From REEB470 sp032117095 (GTDB lineage: Bacteria; Bacillota; Bacilli; Paenibacillales; YIM-B00363): 47,018 nucleotides of DNA. The notes under the pieces were generated by a model. It searched no databases. It had not been told where the DNA came from and saw only the letters and a list, made by a program, of their open reading frames with translations. The translations under genes and the position numbers were made by a program. Within the stretch, counting starts at the first letter, position 1, and every line of letters begins with the position of its first letter. Shown here one piece after another: positions 15,977 to 23,671 of the stretch. The stretch lies in the NCBI GenBank assembly GCA_032117095.1, contig JAULZZ010000117.1, forward strand, positions 1 to 47,018. Reading direction: 5' to 3'.

Positions 15977-16708
15977 ATGAACTACATTGACATGATTGCG
16001 ACGCTCGGTCTGGGGAATGCTCATCCAGGGGGCTACGAAGCGACGCTGTTGCAACTGCAAAAACACCCCATCCCCCCTCTTTCTCACGTGCTCGAAGTCG
16101 GCTGTGGGACGGGACGTACTGCGTGCCTGCTCGCCTCGCTGGGATTGCACGTCACGGCGGTAGACAACCATCCACGGATGGTACACAAAGCACAGCGTCG
16201 TGTCCAAGAAATGGGGCTTCCGGTCACGATCATGCAAGCGGATGCGTGCGCCCTGCCCTTTGCAAACCACGCGTTTGATGTCGTCTTCGTGGAGTCTGTC
16301 ACCAACTTTACCCCTTCCCATGAAGCCATTTCGGAATATGCCCGCGTGTTGCGTCCCCACGGCGTGCTGTACGATCGTGAATTCGCTGTCGATCAACCAC
16401 TTTCCCCTGCACAAACAAACCCGCTCCTGCATGGATTGGGCATGTGTGAGTTGTTGACTGCTTCCCAATGGCTTACACAATTGACCACACACGGATTCGC
16501 TGGCGCAGTGGTGTTAGAAAATGAACCGTTCCACGCACACTTTACGGCGGAAAACACCGCCTTTGTCGACACTTTTGACGGCATGGACAAAGGGGCTTTG
16601 CTCGATCCCGATCTATGGGCGATGAATCGCACGTACACGGATTTCATCGAGACGTACTACGCCCATAGCCGTAGCGTATTGTTGCGGGCGACAAAAGCGT
16701 CTTCTTGA
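15977..16708 (+). CDS. Class I SAM-dependent methyltransferase (Methyltransf_11 type)
   Basis: A 243-residue protein with a Rossmann-type SAM-binding core. Motif I is VLEVGCGTGRTA at about residues 37-48, the acidic ribose-binding residue is in VTAVDNHPRM, motif II is MQADACALPFANHAFDVVF and motif III is ARVLRPHGVLYDREF. This is the architecture of small-molecule methyltransferases such as UbiE/BioC relatives; the substrate cannot be deduced. ATG 15977 follows AAAGGGCGAAGGCG; the frame extends upstream without a better site. An F2 element begins 4 bp after the stop. Confidence 0.88.
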   Translation: MNYIDMIATLGLGNAHPGGYEATLLQLQKHPIPPLSHVLEVGCGTGRTACLLASLGLHVTAVDNHPRMVHKAQRRVQEMGLPVTIMQADACALPFANHAFDVVFVESVTNFTPSHEAISEYARVLRPHGVLYDREFAVDQPLSPAQTNPLLHGLGMCELLTASQWLTQLTTHGFAGAVVLENEPFHAHFTAENTAFVDTFDGMDKGALLDPDLWAMNRTYTDFIETYYAHSRSVLLRATKASS

Positions 16709-16712
16709 CTTA

Positions 16713-16815
16713 TACTAAACACTGATTGAATACAGGAATCCTATTGGTTAAAAAGCGCAGTGATTTATTGTGAAATGGGCCCCTTTGTATGAACATTTTT
16801 AATCAGTGTTTAGTA
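16713..16815. mobile_element. F2 MITE-like element, copy 1 (intact, 103 bp, TTA duplication)
   Basis: The ends TACTAAACACTGATT and AATCAGTGTTTAGTA are perfect 15-bp inverted repeats. Flanking TTA at 16710-16712 and 16816-16818 is a 3-bp target-site duplication. The element has no coding capacity. The right TTA is the reverse complement of the TAA stop codon of the ferritin-like gene, so insertion happened exactly at that stop. By eye it is about 92 percent identical to the copy at 31281-31383, which has the same length. Confidence 0.9.
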
Positions 16816-17289
16816 TTAGGATGACGCAGCGATGCGGTGTAAAAAATACAAAAACCATACCGCATGGTTTTGTTCGTCTGCTGCTGCCCGCAATACCATC
16901 TCCCGCATCGGGGGAGAAACGGTGCGTTCCGCCAAATCGCGATAAAAGTCTACTGTTTTTTGCTCATCAATCAAGGCGGCTTCTACCCCAGTGCGATACG
17001 TTTTGGGACATTCCTCGATTTGACGCAACGTCGGTTGCCGATTGGTGATCACCGTGAACATTTTGCTAAACTGTTGTGCATGTCGCTGTTCGTCGGCAAT
17101 AATCTCCCCGATCTGACTGCGTTCTGCCGCACTCGGCGCAAGCTCCATGAGCTGTTTGTAACACGTGATCGCATGGTATTCCCCTTGCACCGCACGTTCA
17201 ATTTCGCTCGCCAATGCTTCATCCGCCTCCGCATAACGCATCATGCCATACGGGTCATACATGCGAGGATATGCCACATATCCGTTCAT
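16816..17289 (-). CDS. Ferritin-like/rubrerythrin-type diiron protein
   Basis: A 157-residue four-helix-bundle protein. The metal ligand pattern is visible as EIERAVQGEYHA (helix 1), DEQRHA (helix 2), DEQKTVDFY (helix 3) and DEQNHA (helix 4), the two ExxH-type pairs of ferritin-like diiron proteins. The C-terminal rubredoxin domain of classical rubrerythrin is missing. The N-terminus (NGYVAYPRMYDPYGMMRY) is Tyr/Pro-rich, as in spore-associated members of Bacilli. It might store iron or scavenge peroxide, possibly in the spore (inference). GAAGGAGGAATCAAG precedes ATG. The stop codon coincides with the target duplication of the adjacent F2 element. Confidence 0.85.
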   Translation of the reverse strand: MNGYVAYPRMYDPYGMMRYAEADEALASEIERAVQGEYHAITCYKQLMELAPSAAERSQIGEIIADEQRHAQQFSKMFTVITNRQPTLRQIEECPKTYRTGVEAALIDEQKTVDFYRDLAERTVSPPMREMVLRAAADEQNHAVWFLYFLHRIAASS

Positions 17290-17446
17290 CTTGATTCCTC
17301 CTTCGTGTATGCATACCCATAGCCTATGCCAGACACCCGCACGGTGCTACTTTATTTAGGGAGGCATACTCATCGGACGTATAGCCCTGATGAATTGCGG
17401 GCATCCTACCTGTACGTGAACTGGCCACCCGATTGCGAGGCGTACG

Positions 17447-18550
17447 ATGAAAAAAATCATTACCCCCTTCCAAGTGTATCTCGTGGCGTTTATCTCCATT
17501 GCCATCAACGTGCACGTGTTGCTCATTCCTTACATTTTGCTCAAAGGTGGACGAGACAGCTGGCTGTCCATTGTTGTCGCATTCGGCTGTATGTTGCCAC
17601 TCCTTTGGCTCATGCATCGCATACAAAAGGTAGCGGGAGAAGAAGGCATTCTTGCCTATATTTACCGTCATTTTGGGCGGTGGGACGTGGTCATTCGTAT
17701 CGCCTTGATTTTGTGGTTGCTCGTCACGGCCGCCATTTCAATGCGCGATGTCATTCATTGGGCGCACGTGTCCTTTTTGACATTCACCCCTGTGAGTGTG
17801 TTGACGATATTTTTTGCGCTCACGTGTGCCTATTCCGCAGCCCTCGGATTGCGCGTGCTGGTGATTGTGACAGGCATTTTATTGCCGATCGTATGTACGC
17901 TCGGTTTTTTTGTGGGAATTGGAAATTTATCGCAAAAAGACTACGCACTCCTCTTGCCTTTCTTGGAACACGGTGTACGTCCCGTGTGGGATGGTGCGGT
18001 GTTCGCCCTAGCAGGATTGTGTGAGCTCCTCTTCATTTTGTTGCTCGCGCACCATGCACGCGGGGAAATCAAGTCGTGGCATTGGGTCGTCTTTGCCGCG
18101 CTCATTAGTGCGTTGGCGATCGGGCCGACGACGGCCGCCATTGCGTCTTTTGGGCCGTGGGAAGCGATGAAACAACGATTTCCCGTTTATGAACAATGGA
18201 GATTGCTACGGGTGGGGCGATACATTAGCCATACGGATTTCCTCGCCATTTTCCAATGGCTCAGTGGTGCATTTTTGCGTATTTCGCTCGCTTGGTTCCT
18301 CATTGCTGATCTGTCCAAACGCCAACACACGACGACACGCATCTCGCCTTTTTTGCTTGGTGTGCTCGTTGTCTGTACCATTTCCTTGGCGTGGATTCCG
18401 CAAACAGACCTTGTGTTTACGGCTTGGATGGTTCACTATATTCCCCTCTCCCTTCTATACATCGTCGGCATATTGGGCATATTAGGGGGGGGCTGTGCAT
18501 GGGTGGAGCTCCACAAAAAAAGGTCCCTGAAACGGAGTGAATCCGCTTGA
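17447..18550 (+). CDS. Spore germination receptor permease subunit, GerB (GerAB/GerKB) family
   Basis: A 367-residue integral membrane protein with about ten hydrophobic helices, starting KKIITPFQVYLVAFISIAINV. It belongs to the APC-superfamily GerB subunits that bind germinants in the spore inner membrane. It is the first gene of a B-A-C receptor operon; A-B-C or A-C-B orders are more usual. The RBS is GCGAGGCG. A G8 tract at 18485-18492 sits near the 3' end of the coding sequence. CATACTC at 17365-17371 resembles a sigma-G -10, but I see no matching -35. The stop overlaps the gerA start by 4 bp (TTGA). Confidence 0.9.
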   Translation: MKKIITPFQVYLVAFISIAINVHVLLIPYILLKGGRDSWLSIVVAFGCMLPLLWLMHRIQKVAGEEGILAYIYRHFGRWDVVIRIALILWLLVTAAISMRDVIHWAHVSFLTFTPVSVLTIFFALTCAYSAALGLRVLVIVTGILLPIVCTLGFFVGIGNLSQKDYALLLPFLEHGVRPVWDGAVFALAGLCELLFILLLAHHARGEIKSWHWVVFAALISALAIGPTTAAIASFGPWEAMKQRFPVYEQWRLLRVGRYISHTDFLAIFQWLSGAFLRISLAWFLIADLSKRQHTTTRISPFLLGVLVVCTISLAWIPQTDLVFTAWMVHYIPLSLLYIVGILGILGGGCAWVELHKKRSLKRSESA

Positions 18551-19950
18551 ATGTTCCCGAAAACACCTCCCTGTTGTCAGATGATTTGACACACGCCCCC
18601 GAGCCCATCGTCCAATTGTATGCAGAAATCCAAACGCACGCAGATTGTGTCATCCAAGGCATGCGCACCGCAACGTCGGCGGACCATCCCTTTGCCTATG
18701 ATGTGTATGTCCTCTACAATACCGCATTATGTGATGCGCAAACCGTATTAAAATGGATGACGTCCTCGCACGTGCAATACCTCCTCACCGCAAGCGAACC
18801 CGAGACAGACAACGCGCACATTCCCCCGCTTATCGTGCGTACCGACGTGTGTACTGCGGACCCTGCGTGCATGGACAAGCTGCTCCAAGGATACGTATTT
18901 CTCTACGTCGTGCGACACCAAGCGTTTTATCATTTTGCCTTGCGTGCCGATGTAAAAAGACAGCCGAGTGATTCGAATATTGAAGTGTCGTTGCGGGGAC
19001 CCAGAGATGGATTTATCGAGGACTTGCAGGTAAACATCGCCCTCATTCGCAAACGATTGCCTACGACACAGCTCAAATGCGAACAACATGTGATTGGTAC
19101 ACTGACCAAAACGAAAGTGGCGTTACTGTATTTAGAACACCGGATTACCGAGCAAGTAAAAAAAGACATTCAACACCGTTTAGGCACGCTCGAATGCGAG
19201 TCGCTTTTGACGGCACAACAGTTGGAAAACCGCCTACAACCTCGTTCCCTGTTTTCCAAATACCAGTATACGGGGCGTCCCGACTTGGCTGCAGAGGCGT
19301 TGCTCGCTGGAAAATTTGTGTTGCTCGTCGATGGGAATCCCTCTGTGAGCTTTGCACCCAATACGCTGATCCAACAGTTTAATGTGGCAGAAGATGCCCA
19401 TTTCCCTAAATATACCGTCGACTTGCTCGGACGGTCATTGCGCATCTTCGGTGCGATCATCGCGTTGTTGCTCCCTGGTTTTTGGACCGCCCTCGTCGGA
19501 TTCCACCAAGAACAACTTCCCTTTGCATTGCTGGCGACCGTTACGGTCACACGAACCGGATTGCCATTTTCTGCTACCATGGAAATTTATTTGATCTTAA
19601 CGTTGTTTGAGTTGTTCCGTGAGGCAGGGGTTCGCTTGCCACAACATATCGGACAAACGCTGACGGTCGTGGGGGGGATTATTATCGGGGACGCTTCGAT
19701 CCGCGCTGGACTCATCTCTCCGTCATTGCTTGTCATCGCAGCCATCACGGCTGTCGCCACGTTTACGCTCGGAAATCAAGACATTATGGCGGCAATCAGC
19801 TGGTTGCGCTGGATCATCTTAACTTTGGCTGCCGTCCTCGGATTTTTCGGCTTTTTCATCGGGCTGTATGTTGCCGTCTCCTATTTTTGTGCCCAACGTT
19901 CTTTTGGTGTGTACATGTCCTCTCCGGTCTCTAAACTCGGTTCTTCCTGA
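18547..19950 (+). CDS. Spore germination receptor subunit, GerA (GerAA/GerKA) family
   Basis: A 467-residue protein. The soluble N-terminal part of about 290 residues contains EVSLRGPRDGFIEDLQVNIALIRKRL, the strongest signature of GerA subunits. A membrane domain with four to five helices follows (LRIFGAIIALLLPGF, LLATVTVTRTGLPF, VVGGIIIGDASIRAGLISPS). It assembles into the oligomeric ion-channel part of the germinant receptor. The TTG start at 18547 overlaps the upstream stop as TTGA, has GGAG 9 nt before it and keeps the family length; an ATG at 18551 is in another frame. Confidence 0.93.
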   Translation: MNVPENTSLLSDDLTHAPEPIVQLYAEIQTHADCVIQGMRTATSADHPFAYDVYVLYNTALCDAQTVLKWMTSSHVQYLLTASEPETDNAHIPPLIVRTDVCTADPACMDKLLQGYVFLYVVRHQAFYHFALRADVKRQPSDSNIEVSLRGPRDGFIEDLQVNIALIRKRLPTTQLKCEQHVIGTLTKTKVALLYLEHRITEQVKKDIQHRLGTLECESLLTAQQLENRLQPRSLFSKYQYTGRPDLAAEALLAGKFVLLVDGNPSVSFAPNTLIQQFNVAEDAHFPKYTVDLLGRSLRIFGAIIALLLPGFWTALVGFHQEQLPFALLATVTVTRTGLPFSATMEIYLILTLFELFREAGVRLPQHIGQTLTVVGGIIIGDASIRAGLISPSLLVIAAITAVATFTLGNQDIMAAISWLRWIILTLAAVLGFFGFFIGLYVAVSYFCAQRSFGVYMSSPVSKLGSS

Positions 19951-20029
19951 GGACAAGCGGGATGACAATAAAAAGTGGCGAATTCACAGGAAACCTCATT
20001 TTTATGCATAGAGGGGGGGGGGAGAATCG

Positions 20030-21190
20030 ATGAAAAGACGGTGGAAAAAGTATGTGGCCCTTTTACTCGTCATGACGAGTGTGAGCGGATGCTGGGACAT
20101 GAAAGAAATCCAATCGATCGTCTATGCGTCAACAATTGGATTTGATTATGTCGATGAACACATCGTCGTATATGCGCAACTCATCGACCTGTTTCAAGTT
20201 GCCAAAACGGAAAGTCAAAGCATCCGTGAACCTGCGACATGGGTCGGCACTGAAAAAGGTGAGCACATCGAACAAGCGATGCGTAAATTGCATCAGACGG
20301 TGAAGGAACATTTGTTTTGGGACCATGTGGCGGCACTCGTGTTTCACGAGCGGTTACTGCGTGCCCCCCAGCCGATGCAAACAGTCCTCGATTACCTCAA
20401 ACGCATGCGTGACATCCGCATGAACAGCGTGCTGTACGCAACGAGTGAACCATTCGAAAAACTGTTTGTGACGAATGCCCTCTTTGATTATACCCCGCTG
20501 TCTTCGATTTTGATTCAACCGATTGATACGTACAAAGATGCGTCGATGCTCCCCCCCCTGTCTGTGCGGGTGTTTGACTTGCAAAATCATGCTCCCTATG
20601 CAACAACGTTGTTGCCGAGTTTGGCGATTCGCGATGATGTTTGGCGCAAACAAGCGGAAAAACGCCCGTTGCTCACGCTCAGCGGGGCGTATGTTGTGCG
20701 TGCATTTGCAACGTTAGGGTGGTTGTCCCTCGATGATTTGATCGGCTTGCGTTGGATGTCCCCGCAGACGAAACAAACGAGCGTTGACCTGCAACAAAAC
20801 GATGTCGCCATCGGTTCGCTCGCCGTGTTGTATCCCCATGCACACATCGTCCCACGCACGCTGCAAAACCCATCCGTCAAAGAACAGTACACCGCACACA
20901 TTACGGTCAAAGGAAGCATCGACGTACTCCCGCCCAATGTTTCCATGTCGGCTCACACACTCGAAACACGCGCTGCCGATACGATCAAAGCAGAAATTAT
21001 GCAGACGTACCGCGCAGGACTCAAATACAATGCGGACGTATACAACTTACGCACGCACGCGTATCGCCAACAACCTCATTTGTTGCATGCCTCCATTTTG
21101 AGAGGAGAGCGTCCCTTGCCTGCCGATGCCCTCGATGTAACCCTCGACGTGAAGATTACGTACGCTGGAAAATTGCGATTTACGGAGTAG
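20030..21190 (+). CDS. Spore germination receptor lipoprotein, Ger(x)C family
   Basis: A 386-residue lipoprotein whose signal sequence ends in SVSGC, lipidated Cys21, followed by the WDMKEIQSI start typical of Ger(x)C proteins (GCWDxREI). It is the third subunit of the receptor, anchored on the outer face of the spore inner membrane. A run of ten Gs (20013-20022) forms the ribosome binding site, and a C8 tract (20551-20558) lies inside the gene; both could slip. The last 11 bp overlap the convergent transporter gene at 21180. The family's C-terminal domain looks complete. Confidence 0.93.
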   Translation: MKRRWKKYVALLLVMTSVSGCWDMKEIQSIVYASTIGFDYVDEHIVVYAQLIDLFQVAKTESQSIREPATWVGTEKGEHIEQAMRKLHQTVKEHLFWDHVAALVFHERLLRAPQPMQTVLDYLKRMRDIRMNSVLYATSEPFEKLFVTNALFDYTPLSSILIQPIDTYKDASMLPPLSVRVFDLQNHAPYATTLLPSLAIRDDVWRKQAEKRPLLTLSGAYVVRAFATLGWLSLDDLIGLRWMSPQTKQTSVDLQQNDVAIGSLAVLYPHAHIVPRTLQNPSVKEQYTAHITVKGSIDVLPPNVSMSAHTLETRAADTIKAEIMQTYRAGLKYNADVYNLRTHAYRQQPHLLHASILRGERPLPADALDVTLDVKITYAGKLRFTE

Positions 21191-21926
21191 GGCCACGCAA
21201 AGAAGGCACATCGTCTAACAGACTGTCTTCTGCCGTGCGTAACCCGCGCGCATACGTCACCACGGGTACGGACAACGCCGTGATGAGCATCTTGATGGCG
21301 ATCGTACTTGCCAAAATTTGCAACCAAACGTCAAACGGATACACGCCCAAGAAAGCAATCGTACAAAATAAAGTCGAATCCACGAGCTGACTCAACACGG
21401 TACTGCCCGCACTCCGCATCCAAAATTGCTCCCGTGTGGGAAAACGTCGGCGGATGCGCGCAAACAGACGCACGTCCAAATACTGACTGACCACATAGGC
21501 AGTCATGCTCGCAAAAGCAAGCCGGGGCAAAAGACCAAAAATATATGCCAACGGCCCTTGTCCCATATCGGACGCTTGGGGGATGAACTGCAAGGCGAGC
21601 TGCATCGTTGCCGTCGTCGCCAGCAACATGAACAACCCCAGATGCACCGCTTTGCGTGCCGCCGATTGTCCATACCGATCATGGAGTAAATCGGTCGCCA
21701 AAAAAATCGTCCCGTACATCGTATTGCCCAACGTCGTCACAATCCCAAACAATTCGATCGTCTTGCCGACTTGGATGTTGGCAAGCACGGTCGCCACCGC
21801 AACCCATGCGAATAAACCACTTTTCCCAAACAAACGGTAACAAAGTAAAAACAACGCAAAATTCGTCGCCGCAAACAAAGCACCCCATACTACATTAAAC
21901 CATGCGTGAGGAAGCTCAACCCCCAT
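21180..21926 (-). CDS. Queuosine precursor transporter (YhhQ/DUF165 family)
   Basis: A 248-residue membrane protein with six to seven helices. GNTMYGTIFLATDLLHDRYGQSAARKAV (give or take) is the conserved core loop of YhhQ proteins, and QYLDVRLF plus STVLSQLVDSTLFCTIAFLG follow in the expected order. The family imports queuosine precursors such as preQ0 or preQ1 for tRNA modification. ATG 21926 is preceded by AAAGGAGTGGGTACG. The reading frame begins earlier, at 21974, but without a binding site, and that part overlaps the F2 copy at 21965. The 3' end overlaps convergent gerC by 11 bp. Confidence 0.88.
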   Translation of the reverse strand: MGVELPHAWFNVVWGALFAATNFALFLLCYRLFGKSGLFAWVAVATVLANIQVGKTIELFGIVTTLGNTMYGTIFLATDLLHDRYGQSAARKAVHLGLFMLLATTATMQLALQFIPQASDMGQGPLAYIFGLLPRLAFASMTAYVVSQYLDVRLFARIRRRFPTREQFWMRSAGSTVLSQLVDSTLFCTIAFLGVYPFDVWLQILASTIAIKMLITALSVPVVTYARGLRTAEDSLLDDVPSLRGPTP

Positions 21927-21964
21927 CGTACCCACTCCTTTCGTATCGTGCACACCGATACGAG

Positions 21965-22066
21965 TACGAAACACGGTTTGAATACAGGAATCCCATTGGT
22001 TAAAAATTCTTTGCTTTCCCGCGAAAGAAATCCCTCTGCATCGATATTTTTAATCCGTGTTTCGTA
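21965..22066. mobile_element. F2 MITE-like element, copy 4 (diverged ends)
   Basis: The ends TACGAAACACGG and CCGTGTTTCGTA are perfect inverted repeats. The inside shares GTTTGAATACAGGAATCC and ATTGGTTAAAAAT with F2, but the ends carry the TACGAA form seen in F1. This copy therefore bridges the two families. There is no clear target duplication. It lies just upstream of the queuosine-precursor transporter and after the cold shock gene terminator. Confidence 0.8.
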
Positions 22067-22084
22067 GTAGTACGAGATGTGCAT

Positions 22085-22126
22085 AAAAAAAACATTGCCC
22101 TTCGCCATCATGCGAGGAGCAATGCT
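22085..22126 (-). terminator. Intrinsic terminator of the cold shock gene
   Basis: On the minus strand the stem CATTGC-TCCTCGC pairs with GCGAAGG-GCAATG around a 6-nt loop and is followed by eight Ts. It begins 15 bp after the csp stop codon. Confidence 0.85.
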
Positions 22127-22140
22127 TTTTCGTGCAAAGC

Positions 22141-22341
22141 TTACAGCTTCACAACGTTCTCTGCTTGAGGACCACGGCTGCCTTGGACGACTTCAAACTC
22201 AACATTTTGTCCTTCTTCCAACGTACGATAGCCATCGCTAACGATTGCGCTAAAATGAACAAACACGTCTTTGCCGCCTTCGACTTCGATAAAACCAAAG
22301 CCTTTTTCTGCATTGAACCATTTCACTTTACCTTTTTGCAT
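22141..22341 (-). CDS. Cold shock protein, CspA/CspB family
   Basis: A 66-residue single CSD domain protein, the standard size. RNP1 is KGFGFIEV and RNP2 is VFVHFSAI. It binds single-stranded RNA and DNA and acts as an RNA chaperone. The RBS is AGGAGGTAAGTTAC. A promoter at 22486-22514 gives a leader of about 137 nt, in line with the long, temperature-responsive leaders of csp mRNAs. A strong terminator follows directly, so the gene is monocistronic. Which of several csp paralogues it is cannot be told. Confidence 0.97.
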   Translation of the reverse strand: MQKGKVKWFNAEKGFGFIEVEGGKDVFVHFSAIVSDGYRTLEEGQNVEFEVVQGSRGPQAENVVKL

Positions 22342-22485
22342 GTAACTTACCTCCTACTCATTGCCTTTAGTTTGCCCTGAACTCGAGAATGTATTCACGA
22401 AAAAAAACGCACGACAAATTATCTTCATAACGAATAAGATAACCTCCATGCGATTTATTAATTCAGGCGTAGTCACGACTTTTAT

Positions 22486-22514
22486 AGAATAGCACAAACA
22501 TTTAGATAACGCAA
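22486..22514 (-). promoter_or_regulatory. Sigma-A promoter of the cold shock gene with long leader
   Basis: The minus strand reads TTGCGT (22509-22514), a 17-bp spacer and TATTCT (22486-22491). The predicted start is around 22479, so the untranslated leader is about 137 nt and AT-rich. No second gene lies in between, which fits a structured csp leader. Confidence 0.65.
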
Positions 22515-22556
22515 GCGAATGTACAAAAAAATTTTTACGGGCGTGTGCGGATCGAT

Positions 22557-22585
22557 TCGTCATGCGTGTCGTAACACGGTATAAT
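22557..22585 (+). promoter_or_regulatory. Possible promoter for the EamA transporter gene
   Basis: TCGTCA (22557-22562), a 17-bp spacer and a perfect TATAAT (22580-22585) point toward the EamA gene. The -35 box matches only four of six consensus bases. The transcript would run through the F3 repeat before reaching the start codon at 22788. Confidence 0.4.
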
Positions 22586-22595
22586 AAGACATATG

Positions 22596-22742
22596 TTTAG
22601 GGTATGTCTATAAAGCGCATCCCTATAAAGCGCATCATATGCTTAAACATCGGCGAAAAATGTGCTTGTCTATACGAAACAACGTGTTTCGTATTGCGGC
22701 AAAATGATTTTTTACAAATCGGGTGATCGCGGTAGCCTTTCC
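22596..22742 (+). repeat. F3 dispersed repeat, copy b, carrying a fused-end palindrome
   Basis: It runs from TTTAGGGTATGTCTATAAAG to GGTAGCCTTT and aligns with F3 copy a at 31252 over both ends and the middle (GCGAAAAATG, CGGCAAAATGATTTTTTAC). At 22673-22693 it holds an extra palindrome TACGAAAC-aacgt-GTTTCGTA that copy a lacks. This looks like two F1/F2 ends joined with nothing between them. The first 30 bp contain TATAAAGCGCAT twice. Confidence 0.65.
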
Positions 22743-22787
22743 GTATGCAACATCATTTTTGGATATTTTAGTGGGGGCGAACGAACG

Positions 22788-23660
22788 ATGTGGATCGTAT
22801 TGGCGTTGACTGCGGCCCTTTTCTTTGGGATACGGGGAATTTTGTTTCTGAAAACCGCAACATACGGCTTGGATCGCAATCAGGTGATGCTTGGTGTTTT
22901 TTTGAGTGGCGTGGTGTGTAGCGGGATGCTCGCCCTTTGGAGCGGTCAGTCGTGGGCAAACGTGTGGTTTATCGGAAGTATGATGGGCATTACCTCAATC
23001 GCCGCCAACGTGTTTATGTTTCAGGGGTTTGCGGTAGGGAAACCTACGGTCATCGCCTTGCTCAGCGCATTGCCGCCTGCATTGGTCGTCATACTGGCCT
23101 ACGCATTGTGGGGGGAAACGTTGACCGTCTTCCAATTGTGGGCGTTTTTGTGCATCTTTGTCGGGGTACTCATCGTCCGTTCGACGCATCGCATTCGATG
23201 GCACGATTTACAAGGGGCGCAGTGGGGGGCATTGGCGTGCCTCAGTTTTGCATGTACCGATTTGTTGGGAAAACAATCGACACGCATGGAAGCCGCTTTG
23301 TTCCCTACGTTGACCGTCTTATTCGTCGTAGGGACATTGTATTTTGCCTTTGTCGTATGGTGGCGTCACCGCAGTGCACACGACGACGTGGAGCGCACTC
23401 CCGCTTTCCCCCCCCGCGGAAAAATTCGCACCGTGACGATCGGCATGGGCATTGGACTGACGAACGTTGGGGGGATGATGAGCATCGTGTCTGCCTTCTC
23501 CCTCGGGGTGACTGGGTTGGTGTCGGCTGTCGTCGCGTTGAACATCCTCCTGATCGTCGTATACAGCCGTCTCATGGGCATCGAACGGTGGCGCCTCATC
23601 GAATCCATCGGCATGGTCACGTCATTAGCGGGGGTCGTCACGTTGCAGCTACTGGGATGA
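22788..23660 (+). CDS. EamA/DMT-family transporter
   Basis: A 290-residue membrane protein of ten short hydrophobic helices in two homologous halves, the standard layout of drug/metabolite transporters. The first half ends with PALVVILAYALWGETLTVFQLWAFLCIFVGVLIV and the second with LVSAVVALNILLIVVYSRLMGIERWRLIESIGMVTSLAGVV, both with the EamA 'E-x-L' loop. The substrate is unknown. ATG 22788 follows GGGGGCGAACG; the frame is open upstream to 22662, but that part is F3 repeat. A C8 tract at 23408-23415 lies in the central cytoplasmic loop. It converges on mtnA with an 11-bp gap. Confidence 0.85.
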   Translation: MWIVLALTAALFFGIRGILFLKTATYGLDRNQVMLGVFLSGVVCSGMLALWSGQSWANVWFIGSMMGITSIAANVFMFQGFAVGKPTVIALLSALPPALVVILAYALWGETLTVFQLWAFLCIFVGVLIVRSTHRIRWHDLQGAQWGALACLSFACTDLLGKQSTRMEAALFPTLTVLFVVGTLYFAFVVWWRHRSAHDDVERTPAFPPRGKIRTVTIGMGIGLTNVGGMMSIVSAFSLGVTGLVSAVVALNILLIVVYSRLMGIERWRLIESIGMVTSLAGVVTLQLLG

Positions 23661-23671
23661 ATAGTGCGTCA

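Noticed and set aside
17365..17371. CATACTC as a sigma-G -10 box before the germination operon
   Set aside because: No TGAATA-like -35 box is found at 17-18 bp; kept only as a remark under the gerB entry.
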